Of a DNA stretch of 27,035 bases, positions 18,532 through 27,035 are shown piece by piece; position 1 is the stretch's first letter; every line of letters starts with the position of its first letter. Origin of the DNA: Tieghemiomyces parasiticus (taxonomy: Eukaryota > Kickxellomycota > Dimargaritomycetes > Dimargaritales > Dimargaritaceae); the NCBI GenBank assembly GCA_027575765.1, contig JANBPT010000654.1:1-27035 (forward strand), in the 5' to 3' direction. Made by a program: the position numbers and the translations under genes. The notes beneath the pieces were generated by a model. That model had not been told where the DNA came from and made no database searches. It saw nothing but the letters and a program-made list of their open reading frames with translations.

Positions 18532-21222
18532 ATGAACCAGGGCGTGGTCGCTGATTCCCAGGACCGCCGTAATGCGCTCCGCATCCTCCTGGCCACCGAT
18601 AACCACCTGGGCTATATGGAGAAAGACCCCATTCGCGGCGACGATTCCTTTTTGGCCTTCGAAGAGATTCTACGTGTTGCCCGAGACCAGGAGGTAAGAG
18701 ACCCCGGATAGAATGTTTGACCTCGCCCCCACCCCTCTGGCCTGGTTGGATATTCCACCTTGCTCTGCCGTGGTCCGCCGGGAAGATGGTTATGTTGAGG
18801 AAGAGAAGAGTGCTTCCATAAGCGTCCTGTGTGCTTTTTATCGTCACCTAAAACCGCTTCTATTGGCACCTGGCTGGCCGCTCTAACTCCCCTTCTCTCT
18901 CTCTCTCTGCCCGGTCTAACACATCCTTTTTGTTCGATTACCCATCGTCCAATGTTTCTTTTTTTTGTTCAAACTATATACCAGGTCGACATGATACTCC
19001 TAGGCGGCGACCTCTTCCATGATAACCGCCCCTCACGCAAGACACTCCATACCACCATGCGCCTCCTCCGCGAGTATTGCCTAGGCGATCGGCCGTGCGC
19101 GATCCAGTTCCGCAGCGACGCAACCCGACTCCTTGAAAACAGTTTCGGGTCGGTCAACTACCAAGACCCCAACCTCAACGTGGCCATCCCGGTCTTCACG
19201 ATTCACGGAAACCACGACGATCCCACGGGCGACGGCAACCTCTCGGCCATCGACCTTCTATCCGTGACGGGCCTGATCAATTATTTTGGTAAGGCCCCCC
19301 GCGTCGACCAGGTCGATCTGGTTCCGCTTTTGCTCCAAAAGGGCACCACTCACCTGGCTCTGTATGGTTTGGGTAACATCCGTGATGAACGGTTGCACCG
19401 GACGTTTACCTCCCAGAAGGTCCGGACCGTTGCCCCTCCATCACCATCACCACTTGCCGCGGCGGCCGGCTACCCTGAAGACCCGTGGTTCAACCTGATG
19501 GTGCTACACCAGAACCGCGTCCAGCATGGCCCGACCTGTTATATACCCGAAGAGTTCCTGGACCCGCGGTTTCACCTGGTGATGTGGGGCCACGAACACG
19601 AATGTCGGATCGATCCGGAACCCAACTCGGCCCGCGGGTTCGCCATCACTCAGCCGGGATCCTCGGTGGCCACGTCCTTGTGTGAGGGCGAGGCCCGTGC
19701 GAAACACGTGGCCCTCCTCACCATTCAAGGCCCGCATCAGTACGATATGAGCAAAGTGCGGCTCCGGTACGTCCGGCCTTTCATCATGGAGGACGTGGCC
19801 CTCCGTGACGTACCGGGCCTCCAGCCGTTCGATGAGAAGGCTACGATGGCGTTTCTGGAGACCAAGGTGAACGAGATGATCGACCGGGCCCGGGCTCAGT
19901 GGCGGGAGGCCCTCGGCGGATTAACGGAGCAGGAAGCGGCTGAATTGGAGCTTCCCACTGAGCTCGAAGCCATGCGACTACCTTTGATCCGCCTGCGTGT
20001 CAATTATAGTGGCGGGTACACGGCATTCAATCCCCAACGATTTGGTATGACATTCACGGGTCGCGTGGCTAACCCGCGCGACCTCGTCTACTATTTCCGG
20101 TTACGTCCCCCGTCTACTGCGACCGTGTCGACGGCCAACTCGTTGAAAATGACGACGGAGAACGGAACGGGGGTGGCAGGAGGGGGAACCGAGCAGCACT
20201 CCTTACCATCCGGGGGTGCACCGGATGCCGATGCGGTATGCGTCGAAGACCTGATTGACGAGTTCCTGGACGGTGATAGCCTCGAAGTCTTTGTCGATAA
20301 GGAACTCAACGAAGCGGTGCGGTTGTTTGTGGATAAGGAGGAGCCCCACGCCATTTTAAGTATGGTGGAAAAGTCGATCGGTGAGAGTCGCGAGCACCTT
20401 AAGCGCCGGACAACTATTGTCGATGATCTGCAGCTGAAGCGGGAGCTCGGGATCGTTAAGGCGGAGAAGAGTCGGCAGTACGAGCCGTTGGAGTTTGGCG
20501 GACAGGGTGACGGTGGGGGTGGAAGTGGTTATAAAAAAGGGGAGGCGATAGAGGCGGAGGCGAGTGGGATGAGAGTGACGGGGACGGATAGTTACCGATT
20601 TGATCCCTATTCGTTCGGCAGTGGTGGGTCGGCGGTCACGATGGACGTGCCTAAGGCGGACCCCCGAACCAAGGCCGAACCCAAGGACGACGAGTATGTG
20701 TCGTCACCGCCTCGAACCGCTCCCGCCCGGAAGTCCCGGAAACGCCAGGCTGAAGCGGTTTCACCACCTAATGCCAGCCCATCATCATTATCACCACCAC
20801 CACCACCGCGACGTGCCGCCCTCAGTCGATCGGCCAAAGTCAAGGTCAAGCTTGAAGATGGCGACGGGATGGATGAAGACGATTACGACCATAGTAACCT
20901 TGACATGTCCACCGGTTTAGCGCCACCAGACCGGTCCGTCCGAGAAGCTTCCGACGCGGCTAAGGGGGATGTCGGCAGCATCCGTGGGCGAGCAAAGCGG
21001 ATAGCTACCCCTACCATTAATAAGGCGCCGGTGACCAAACGTAGGCCTGCAGCAAAGTCCAAGTCCAAGGAGGCTACTTCTGCTACCGCCACTGCCAAGA
21101 CCGTCGTGGTCCTGCTATCTTCGGATGATGAGAACGACGACGTTGCGCCTACTTCCGACTCATCTTCGAAGTTTGCGGACGAACTGTCACCAGGTGGTCG
21201 ACGGCTACCTCGGTTCAGCTAA
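18532..21222 (+). CDS. MRE11: Double-strand-break repair nuclease MRE11
   Basis: Mre11 is the Mn-dependent nuclease of the Mre11-Rad50 complex, acting in break-end resection, meiosis, telomere upkeep and checkpoint signalling. Two exons, 18532-18693 and 18985-21222, joined in phase 0 over a 291-base intron (GAG|GTAAGA...TATACCAG|GTC), give 799 residues. All phosphoesterase motifs are present: DNHLG (Asp23, His25), GGDLFHDN (Asp63, His66), GNHDD (Asn130, His131, Asp132), LHQNR (His229) and GHEHE (His257, His259). The intron separates the first and second motifs, within the conserved QEVDMILLGGD. A capping domain follows to about residue 420. Helices at about 473-525 (SLEVFVDKELNEAVRLFVDK) match the Rad50-binding region. 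The last 270 residues are disordered, with Gly-rich, poly-Pro and Lys/Arg-rich patches suited to DNA binding, and end with a SUMO-interaction-like motif. No AATAAA was found close after the stop. Confidence 0.97.
18694..18984 (+). other. MRE11: MRE11 intron with TC repeat and T-rich tract
   Basis: A 291-base phase-0 intron with donor GTAAGA and acceptor ATACCAG. It contains a TC microsatellite at 18894-18908 and a T-rich stretch ending near 18967 that can act as the polypyrimidine tract. Reading through the donor gives a stop after five codons, so retention would truncate the protein after the first nuclease motif. Confidence 0.85.
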
Positions 21223-23326
21223 AGAGAATCACCCTTACGCAGTAATTTATTTTTGGTTACCCCTTTTCCTCCCTACTTTTCCAGGCTGTGTGGCCGACAC
21301 TGAGGGGAGGGGTGTGGTCCGGGTCTTTGTATTAATGATAAAACACTTATTTTTGCCGCCACCACCCGAATGCCCGTTTACCTGGCGCCCATGGAGAATT
21401 ATGATGTGTCTCTCAAAATTTTATCTATCCCGTTGTCGCTAACCACCACCGTCCCTCCGTCTCCCACCCCTCCCGCCTATTAACTCGCGCCCGATCCTAC
21501 TGTCAAGCCATAGTGTGCCAAGGAATGCCAAAAATACAAACCCCTCCCCCTTTGAGGATATTACCACGGTACAGCCGATCGGTTCGTCTCCCTCCCCCCC
21601 CTTGACGCCACCACAGGCCTGATCATTGAAACAGCGAAAATACCATCGGCCTTACATATTCGGGATGAGCCCAGTAAGAAAGCCACCGTGGCGGCAGCGG
21701 TAAGGACAGGTACTATGACTTTAGGAGAGATGGAGTGAAGATGTGGGGGAGGCGGGGAGGAGGAGTCAGCTTATTTAACGTCACTTAAAAAGCTGCGCCT
21801 CTCGTGTGTGGAACTGGGTCGTCTGGAGAGGAGGAGAGGAAAACTTTATGAGGTTTAACCGAGCTTACCAGTTGGCCCACAACCGCCATACGCTCGTCTT
21901 ACTTGTAAGTCACCAACTTGGTATTATTCTTTTCTACACTCTCCTTCTCTCTCTCTCATAATTGATGCATACCTTATGGCCACCAATAATCGACCCGACA
22001 GTTATGAACGCAATTCTGGTGTTATGTTGTGTGTTTATTCCCGCAAGCCTATTGTATTGCTTACCTGTTAGCGCACCCCGTGTGTATTGATTCCTCCTCC
22101 CCATTCTTTTAGTGTGCGATGGCATTAAGTCTACTGACTTGCGTCAGAATATTCCTTGGTGCCTGTACCAGCACCTACATATTACATCGAAGCAGAGTCG
22201 GAGACTATAATCAGACCGTTGCCCCCTTTCCTATACTTTACTTTACACCTCTTCCGACCTTTTTATTTCACCTCTGAAACCGGTGAAACTATATGACGAG
22301 AAGTACAGACGCCAACGTACTACGGAATCGGGGAAGAGACGTGACCAAGGGAGAATTTAAGCCAACAATGTGAGAGGACGTTGTCTTGACGATCTTCACC
22401 CACACACCCACACGCGTTTGAAACATATTGCTACGCGGTTCATAGTAAAGGGGGGGGGGGGTTTACAGTGTATGTGTGGGTAACTATGGGGAGGGCTGTA
22501 TTCGAGGCGCGTTCATTTTACGTAGGCGCCTGTTACCGATCCCGTTGGGCGATGACAATGATATGAGACGCTACTGTTAGAAAACTTACGTATTAGCGAG
22601 TAAATGAGCGATAAATAGCAGGTATGTACATTCGGTTTATAAGACCCGGCAGTACATGGTAGGGTTCCAAAAGAACAAAAAAATCAACGACCTAGGAAAT
22701 GGTGGCGGGAGAGGGTAAAAGGACGCGGTCCCCTCCAGAGTAGTAAGGCGAGCGATAGGCGCTGGCTTGCATGGGTATCTAGCGCAAACAACTTCGAGAG
22801 GAAGGATGGGGTAGGTTGAGGGAGTTGATGGAAACGGGCCTATACAGTATCATACACAGTGGAGGGTGAGGAAACAAATGATGATGGAGAGGGGAAGCAA
22901 AACAGGTATATGATGAAAAGCGTAGGGTGGTGCAGGGGGCAGGGGCCGAGGAATTAATGAGGTACCGGACATGGATAGCAGAAGCCGGTTCCAAGGGGAA
23001 ATCGCCTGATGGCGATAAAATGAATGAAAAAGTCGACCGGAAGTGGCGGCGGTGATTAGTAAGGCCAAACGAAGTGCCCCCCGCCTCATTGTGGCCAATT
23101 TATGAAACGACCACGCGTGGAGTTTCCTCCGATGGCTTAACTGGGGGCACCACGTACATGGGTGGAAGGAGGAGGGGGGGTAAGGAGAAAGTGGTGGGTG
23201 GCCTGATACTGGCCAAACCCACCCAAGTCGGAGTCTCAACCATGTGGTGCCTGGAAATGCAGGCAGAGGCTAGAGAGGGCGGGGTGGTTAAAAGTGGCAG
23301 AGTGGAGAAAGCCGGCTAACACCGTT
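21223..23326. other. Spacer between MRE11 and the trihelix gene, no gene recognised
   Basis: No convincing gene. The left part (to about 21610) is C/T-rich on the + strand and is probably the MRE11 3' UTR; 21900-22300 is again C/T-rich with a TC run near 21942-21957; 22660-23326 is G/A-rich, which suits the 3' side of the minus-strand trihelix gene. A run of 12 G lies at 22450-22461 between a CACCC-type repeat (22398-22413) and its inverted partner (22473-22481). Confidence 0.4.
22398..22481. repeat. Inverted repeat ACCCACACA/TGTGTGGGT enclosing a run of 12 G
   Basis: The arms are 22398-22406 and 22473-22481, nine perfect pairs. The left arm is followed by a second copy of the ACCCACAC motif (22406-22413). 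The loop of 66 bases contains twelve consecutive G (22450-22461). A function is not known, and the arms are short enough to be coincidental. Confidence 0.5.
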
Positions 23327-24898
23327 TCAGGACTGGTCCATAGACTGGTCACAATCCTTCACCGCCGGCGAGGCACAGGGGTTAACGCCAGTGACCGCGG
23401 GCGAAGCGGACGGGGTGGTCAATCGGCGAGACACATCCAGACATAGTTCGCGGATGACGCGGAGGTAGCGCTCCTGACTCTCAGTGACCACGTTGTGGCA
23501 GTGAGCACGCTCTTGCCGCAGCTCCTCGATATATTGGTTGAAATCCTGGCGGGTCTCCTGCCGTATCTGGTTGTACTCGGCCCGCTGGCTGCTGAGTTCC
23601 TGCATCAGCCGTTCCTGAAGATGGTTCATGGTACTGGTGTTGGCACGGATGGCATCGAGCGACTCCTTCAGGGCCTCCCATAAATTGGGCGGAGGCCGAG
23701 CAGTGCTGGGTGACACGGTGGCCGAAGCGTGGTGTGGTGGAAGGTGGTGGTGAGGCGGTGGCGGAAGCGTGGCCGAGTACGGGTGACGTAACGCGTGGCG
23801 ATTTGTCGGATCACCCAGGTAGAGTGGTGCGGTGCGGGGCCCGTCAGTCGGGGACGCCTCCTCGTAGATGGGTGGTGGTTGGCCCGGGAACCCTACCACC
23901 GGCGGTTGATGGCTCGGTAAGGCGGAGGTAGCACTGTGGTGCCGCGCGTGGCGTGGGGTGCCGGCCTGGGAGGGCGGGGCGGTCAACGGGTAGATCGGAG
24001 GGCCGCCGTTGGTGGTAACCCCTGGGCCGGTGCGGATGGGTGACGAAAGCTGTTGGGGGTGAATTGATGGGGCCGCGTAGCCGGGTAGCGTACCGATGGA
24101 AGGGAGTAGGTTGGGCGAACGGTGGGCCGAGAAACTGCCCCGGTGACGACGGCGGAGGGTGGTCAGGGTATGGGCCCCGCCCTCGTCGGGGTTGTCGCAG
24201 AGGCTTTCCTCGTGGCGGAGGTAGTGACCGCCGTCATCGGGTGTGACGGGCAGGGTGTAGGGGTTAGTGGACTCGCGGGCAATGCGACGGCCCATCGGGG
24301 GCGAGCGGATGGCGTGGCCCGCAGCCGAGGAGGGGCGCGGTGGGTGGGCGTTATGGGCGGCAAACTGCGTGGCCACACCGCCGGCCGCGGGCACGGTGGG
24401 GGAGACGGGTGGGATAGAAAGCGATCCGCCCCGGGGCCGATTTGTGTAGGGAGGCAAGACGTCGCGCCGGTCGCTGTTGTACCCGCTGCCGCCGGCCCCG
24501 GAGCCGCCCTCGGTCTGGGCCTCCATTTCGGCATAGTAGAGCCAGGTGGGCACCTGGTGGGGGTTGGCGTGATAAGTGCGCTGGAGCTCGTGGAACCGTT
24601 GCACCAGACGACGCCAGCGGGTGATGCACTGGTACGGCGAGCGCTGGTACCCGGCGACCTCCATGCGCTGGGCCACCTGGCCCCACAGGCTACTATTAAA
24701 GCGGCTGCGCTGCGACTCCTCAGCGACCTGGCGCTTGATGCGCAGTAGTTCAAACGTTTCTGTGTCACGCCAGTTGACGTCCCGCACCACCCGGCGGTGC
24801 GGTGTCGGCCCCACCGGGGATAGCCCATCCTGGTTGGACGGCGAAGAAGGTGGAGAGTCGCTGGAAGTGTCGACGGCAGGGCCCACCCGGGCGGACAT
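23327..24898 (-). CDS. Trihelix (Myb/SANT-like) DNA-binding protein with C-terminal coiled coil
   Basis: A likely nuclear DNA-binding protein of 523 residues from the ATG at 24898. Residues about 42-126 form a Myb/SANT-like trihelix domain: Trp43 in NWRDTETFELLRIK, Trp72 in SSLWGQVAQRM, the GYQRSPYQC segment, and Trp95 in TRWRRL. This is the usual pattern of Myb_DNA-bind_4-type domains. Residues about 130-400 are disordered and rich in Pro, His, Ser and Gly. Residues about 406-493 form a strong coiled coil (LWEALKESLDAIRA onward to VIRELCLDVSRRL), which suggests dimer or tetramer formation as in other trihelix factors. The tail carries a duplicated ASPAV motif and ends in DQSMDQS. The frame remains open and coding-like upstream to a splice-acceptor-like CTAG at 25010-25007, so the true N-terminus may lie in another exon. 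Targets cannot be inferred. The three-tryptophan pattern and the coiled coil make the family call good, but no ortholog name is justified. Confidence 0.8.
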   Translation of the reverse strand: MSARVGPAVDTSSDSPPSSPSNQDGLSPVGPTPHRRVVRDVNWRDTETFELLRIKRQVAEESQRSRFNSSLWGQVAQRMEVAGYQRSPYQCITRWRRLVQRFHELQRTYHANPHQVPTWLYYAEMEAQTEGGSGAGGSGYNSDRRDVLPPYTNRPRGGSLSIPPVSPTVPAAGGVATQFAAHNAHPPRPSSAAGHAIRSPPMGRRIARESTNPYTLPVTPDDGGHYLRHEESLCDNPDEGGAHTLTTLRRRHRGSFSAHRSPNLLPSIGTLPGYAAPSIHPQQLSSPIRTGPGVTTNGGPPIYPLTAPPSQAGTPRHARHHSATSALPSHQPPVVGFPGQPPPIYEEASPTDGPRTAPLYLGDPTNRHALRHPYSATLPPPPHHHLPPHHASATVSPSTARPPPNLWEALKESLDAIRANTSTMNHLQERLMQELSSQRAEYNQIRQETRQDFNQYIEELRQERAHCHNVVTESQERYLRVIRELCLDVSRRLTTPSASPAVTGVNPCASPAVKDCDQSMDQS

Positions 24899-25006
24899 GT
24901 CGTCGAAGGAGGGCGAACGCGGAGGTGAGTCTAGTGGGTCGGAGTACCTCGTGTGCTCGGGGTTGTAGACGACGTACGAAGAGGAGGGCGCCAGGGCGCC
25001 GGTACA
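24899..25006 (-). other. Probable N-terminal coding extension of the trihelix gene
   Basis: Thirty-six further codons in frame upstream of the ATG, with almost every third position C or G. They include SSSYVVYNPEHTRYSDPLD and SPPRSPSFDD. The block starts right after an ATCTAG that reads as a splice acceptor and as an in-frame stop if unspliced. No ATG lies in it, so an upstream exon would have to supply the start. I could not identify that exon; minus-strand ATGs at about 26574, 26611 and 26636 are possible but unsupported. Confidence 0.45.
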
Positions 25007-25010
25007 CTAG

Positions 25011-27035
25011 ATGATAAATACAGTGCTTGGTGGCGAGGTGAAGAAAGGAAGGATAATAAGGTCACAATCCTGCTTCTTCCAGGCTTTAGAAGCGGCCAAT
25101 GAACCTGGGCGAGATAAAAGAAGAAGCCGAAGAGGCCTAAAGATAGGACCACCTTGAGAGTGTACCGAAAAGAAAAAAAAAATCAAACGGAGCAAAGGGC
25201 AATCTAACGTATGGGGTCCGTCGAAAGGTCAACGCGGCGGACCGGCGGGTTAAAAAAGCAAAGGTGAAACAAGGCTGTGGAGGGAGGGGGGAGTTAGAAA
25301 GACTTGAAGGGGCAGTCAAGTATCGAAGCTACTTTTGGATAGCGTAGAATGCGAAATATAACCGAATAGGAAGGCAGGGACGAGTTGGTCGTGAAGGGTG
25401 GGAGGGGGAGAAGACTGGATAGTCGATTGGTACAGGACAAGCTCGTCCGGGCGAAGCGGGGGGTGGGAAGTCTAACTAAAAGTTACCAACTGGGAGCTGA
25501 CAAGTGATATAGAGAGACCGAAGAAGGGTGAGGGTAGTCGTATCGTACAATGGAGCCCTAAAGATGAGAAGGGATGAAATAGATGGGTATAGAGAGAGCC
25601 CCAGCTGGGCCGAAGGATGAAGCAACCACACAATACTTTTTGGTGCACTACGGGTATCCTACCTAGCCTTGAGGCGCTATTGGGCAATGGTGGGGTACCA
25701 AAGTGCAGACACGCGTAAACGAGGTGCGCGGGGGGTAGAGGCAGAATAGGACTGGGTCGACGTGACGAGGACGACCGGGCATTGGGTCCTGGGCGAAGTG
25801 GCGGAGGGGAGTGTCGACGACCCTGGTACCAAAAATTAGTGTATCGGTGTGGTGGGAGAGGAAACGGATTGTGGGTGGCGAGGGGTGAACTGGAGGGACT
25901 AGTGCCCACCACCAGCCAAAGGTTGTTGGAAAAGATGGCGACGGGGAAGAAAGGAGTAAGCGGAGGCCAACGGGCGGAAGTAGCTCTAGTTATAATGGTA
26001 CGCCAGTGATGAACGGTCCACGTCAACGCAGGGTGGCAAATGATGTCTCTTTCAAGAACCAGACCAGAGCGAAGGTCCACGCGTGTGGGTGGGAGGAAGA
26101 AGTGTGATAGTGCGGAAAAGGGGGGGCGGGCGGGGGCCAGTGGAATAAAGGGGCCACGGACGCTGGCGGCCGGACGACGTGGAGAACTAGAACCGTCTGA
26201 CACAATAGGCCTCGTTAAAAGGAGAGCGACGAACGCCGATGGAAGGGATGAGAGTTAAACCGTCTAGCGGTGGCGAGGCAATAGATGAGAAGAATCAAAC
26301 AAAATTGAGAGCAGCCCGAAAAGTAAGTTTCCAGAATCCAATAGCGGGGAAGGGTGGAGAGGGGTGAAGAGGGAGGTGGACGATCGCCGAGCCAGGAACT
26401 GGCGGGCAATTGGTATAGGGTCAGACAGTGAAGCGGACGGCGGGGCAAACGAGGCGACTTAAATCTGGGTTAGAATGGTTATACTAGTGCAAGTGGACCG
26501 CCGCGGCTCGCGACGATGGCAGATAAGCTCCGTGTAAGCGACGGCGGGTTTTTCGCAGCTGATTTGTAAAACATAGTATCCCCCGGGCAGTAGAAGATTC
26601 CAGGTGGCCATGGCCGAGACGGAGGGGGCTAGCCATGATGGGGGGACGAAAGAACTAGGTGATGGCCTGGACTGGGCTGCACGCTAAGCCCCACCACGCT
26701 AATTGCAAGGACTACTTACCAAAGGCGGCTGGGTGGGTATGATATTAAACCACCAGAGACAGTCCGGGTGAACCAGTTCGCTGCCGGGGTGGTAGCGTTG
26801 ATGGAGTGTTAAAGGGTGCCGGCGGTAACAGCAGTGGAGCCGCTGATTGATTGCATGGAACTGGACACGGGCTTGGGGGGATTCGGCGAGGGGGTGGGGG
26901 CGCCGTGGATGGAAAAGGCTGGCCAGGACTAGACGGTGGTAAGCGAGAGAGAAAGAAACAGTGCGATGCAGCAAGATCACGGATAGGACGGAATGATAAA
27001 TGGGCCAAACCTGTCTAGACGCATGTAGCAAAAGA
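25011..27035 (-). promoter_or_regulatory. Pyrimidine-rich upstream region of the trihelix gene, no clear gene
   Basis: On the minus strand this region is C/T-rich (G/A-rich on the +) for most of its length, as upstream of the zinc-finger gene. From 25011 to about 25775 I see no ATG on the minus strand at all. The 243-codon minus-strand frame at 26203-25472 begins with GTG, not ATG, and is low in complexity, so I do not accept it as a gene. The region could be a long 5' UTR, a long first intron, or promoter. Confidence 0.35.

Noticed and set aside
18829..18984. In-frame extension of MRE11 exon 2 into the intron
   Set aside because: The 54-residue first exon with the DNHLG motif joins perfectly to 18985, so the open frame before that is intron.
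25472..26203. 243-codon minus-strand open frame
   Set aside because: It opens with GTG, has no good ATG, and is Pro/Ser/Leu-rich in the way expected from C/T-rich noncoding DNA; codon third positions are not biased like the real genes.

Overview
The window is eukaryotic nuclear DNA, most likely from a fungus. Its genes carry spliceosomal introns with GT-AG borders, from about 75 to 290 bases long. Intergenic spacers are short to moderate, and conserved coding regions strongly prefer G or C at the third codon position. The recognisable set is a cytosolic Erg10-type thiolase, UPF2, MRE11, and a C2H2 regulator whose third finger is C2HC as in fungal Swi5/Ace2 proteins. This fits an early-diverging, GC-rich fungus. 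I lean towards a zoopagomycete, but that is an impression of style, not something the sequence proves.

Layout from left to right. (1) The last exons of an unrecognised + strand gene run in from the left edge (to 314). (2) After a 1.5 kb spacer comes a two-exon + strand gene (1811-3737). It encodes a signal-peptide-like N-terminus, an F-box-like motif and a long coiled coil, and it is richer in A+T than its neighbours. (3) After another spacer comes the three-exon minus-strand acetyl-CoA acetyltransferase (7135-5655). Just beyond its 3' end lies an orphan coding-looking minus-strand block (5508-5317). (4) A minus-strand C2H2 zinc-finger regulator (9456-8143) has about 2 kb of strand-skewed, pyrimidine-rich leader or promoter upstream. 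(5) About 2.2 kb follows with no recognisable gene, containing a 22-bp A/T palindrome. (6) UPF2 is a single 4.2 kb + strand exon (13803-18011), followed 520 bases later by two-exon MRE11 (18532-21222). (7) After a 2.1 kb spacer comes a minus-strand trihelix (Myb/SANT-like) DNA-binding protein with a C-terminal coiled coil (24898-23327). Its frame stays open and coding-like up to 25006, so a 5' exon is probably missing from the model. (8) The last 2 kb is skewed DNA upstream of that gene.

The genes do not form a pathway. ERG10 serves the mevalonate pathway, UPF2 nonsense-mediated mRNA decay, MRE11 double-strand-break repair, and the two regulators transcription. Eukaryotic neighbours like these are usually unrelated, and I see no operon-like or defence-like system, no CRISPR array, no convincing tRNA or rRNA gene and no recognisable transposon. 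The points most worth following up are the F-box-like protein with an apparent secretion signal, two full CDK consensus sites flanking the basic NLS of the zinc-finger protein, the tandem acceptor at ERG10 exon 3, and the unassigned exons. All exon borders were worked out by eye from reading frame, splice signals and family conservation.
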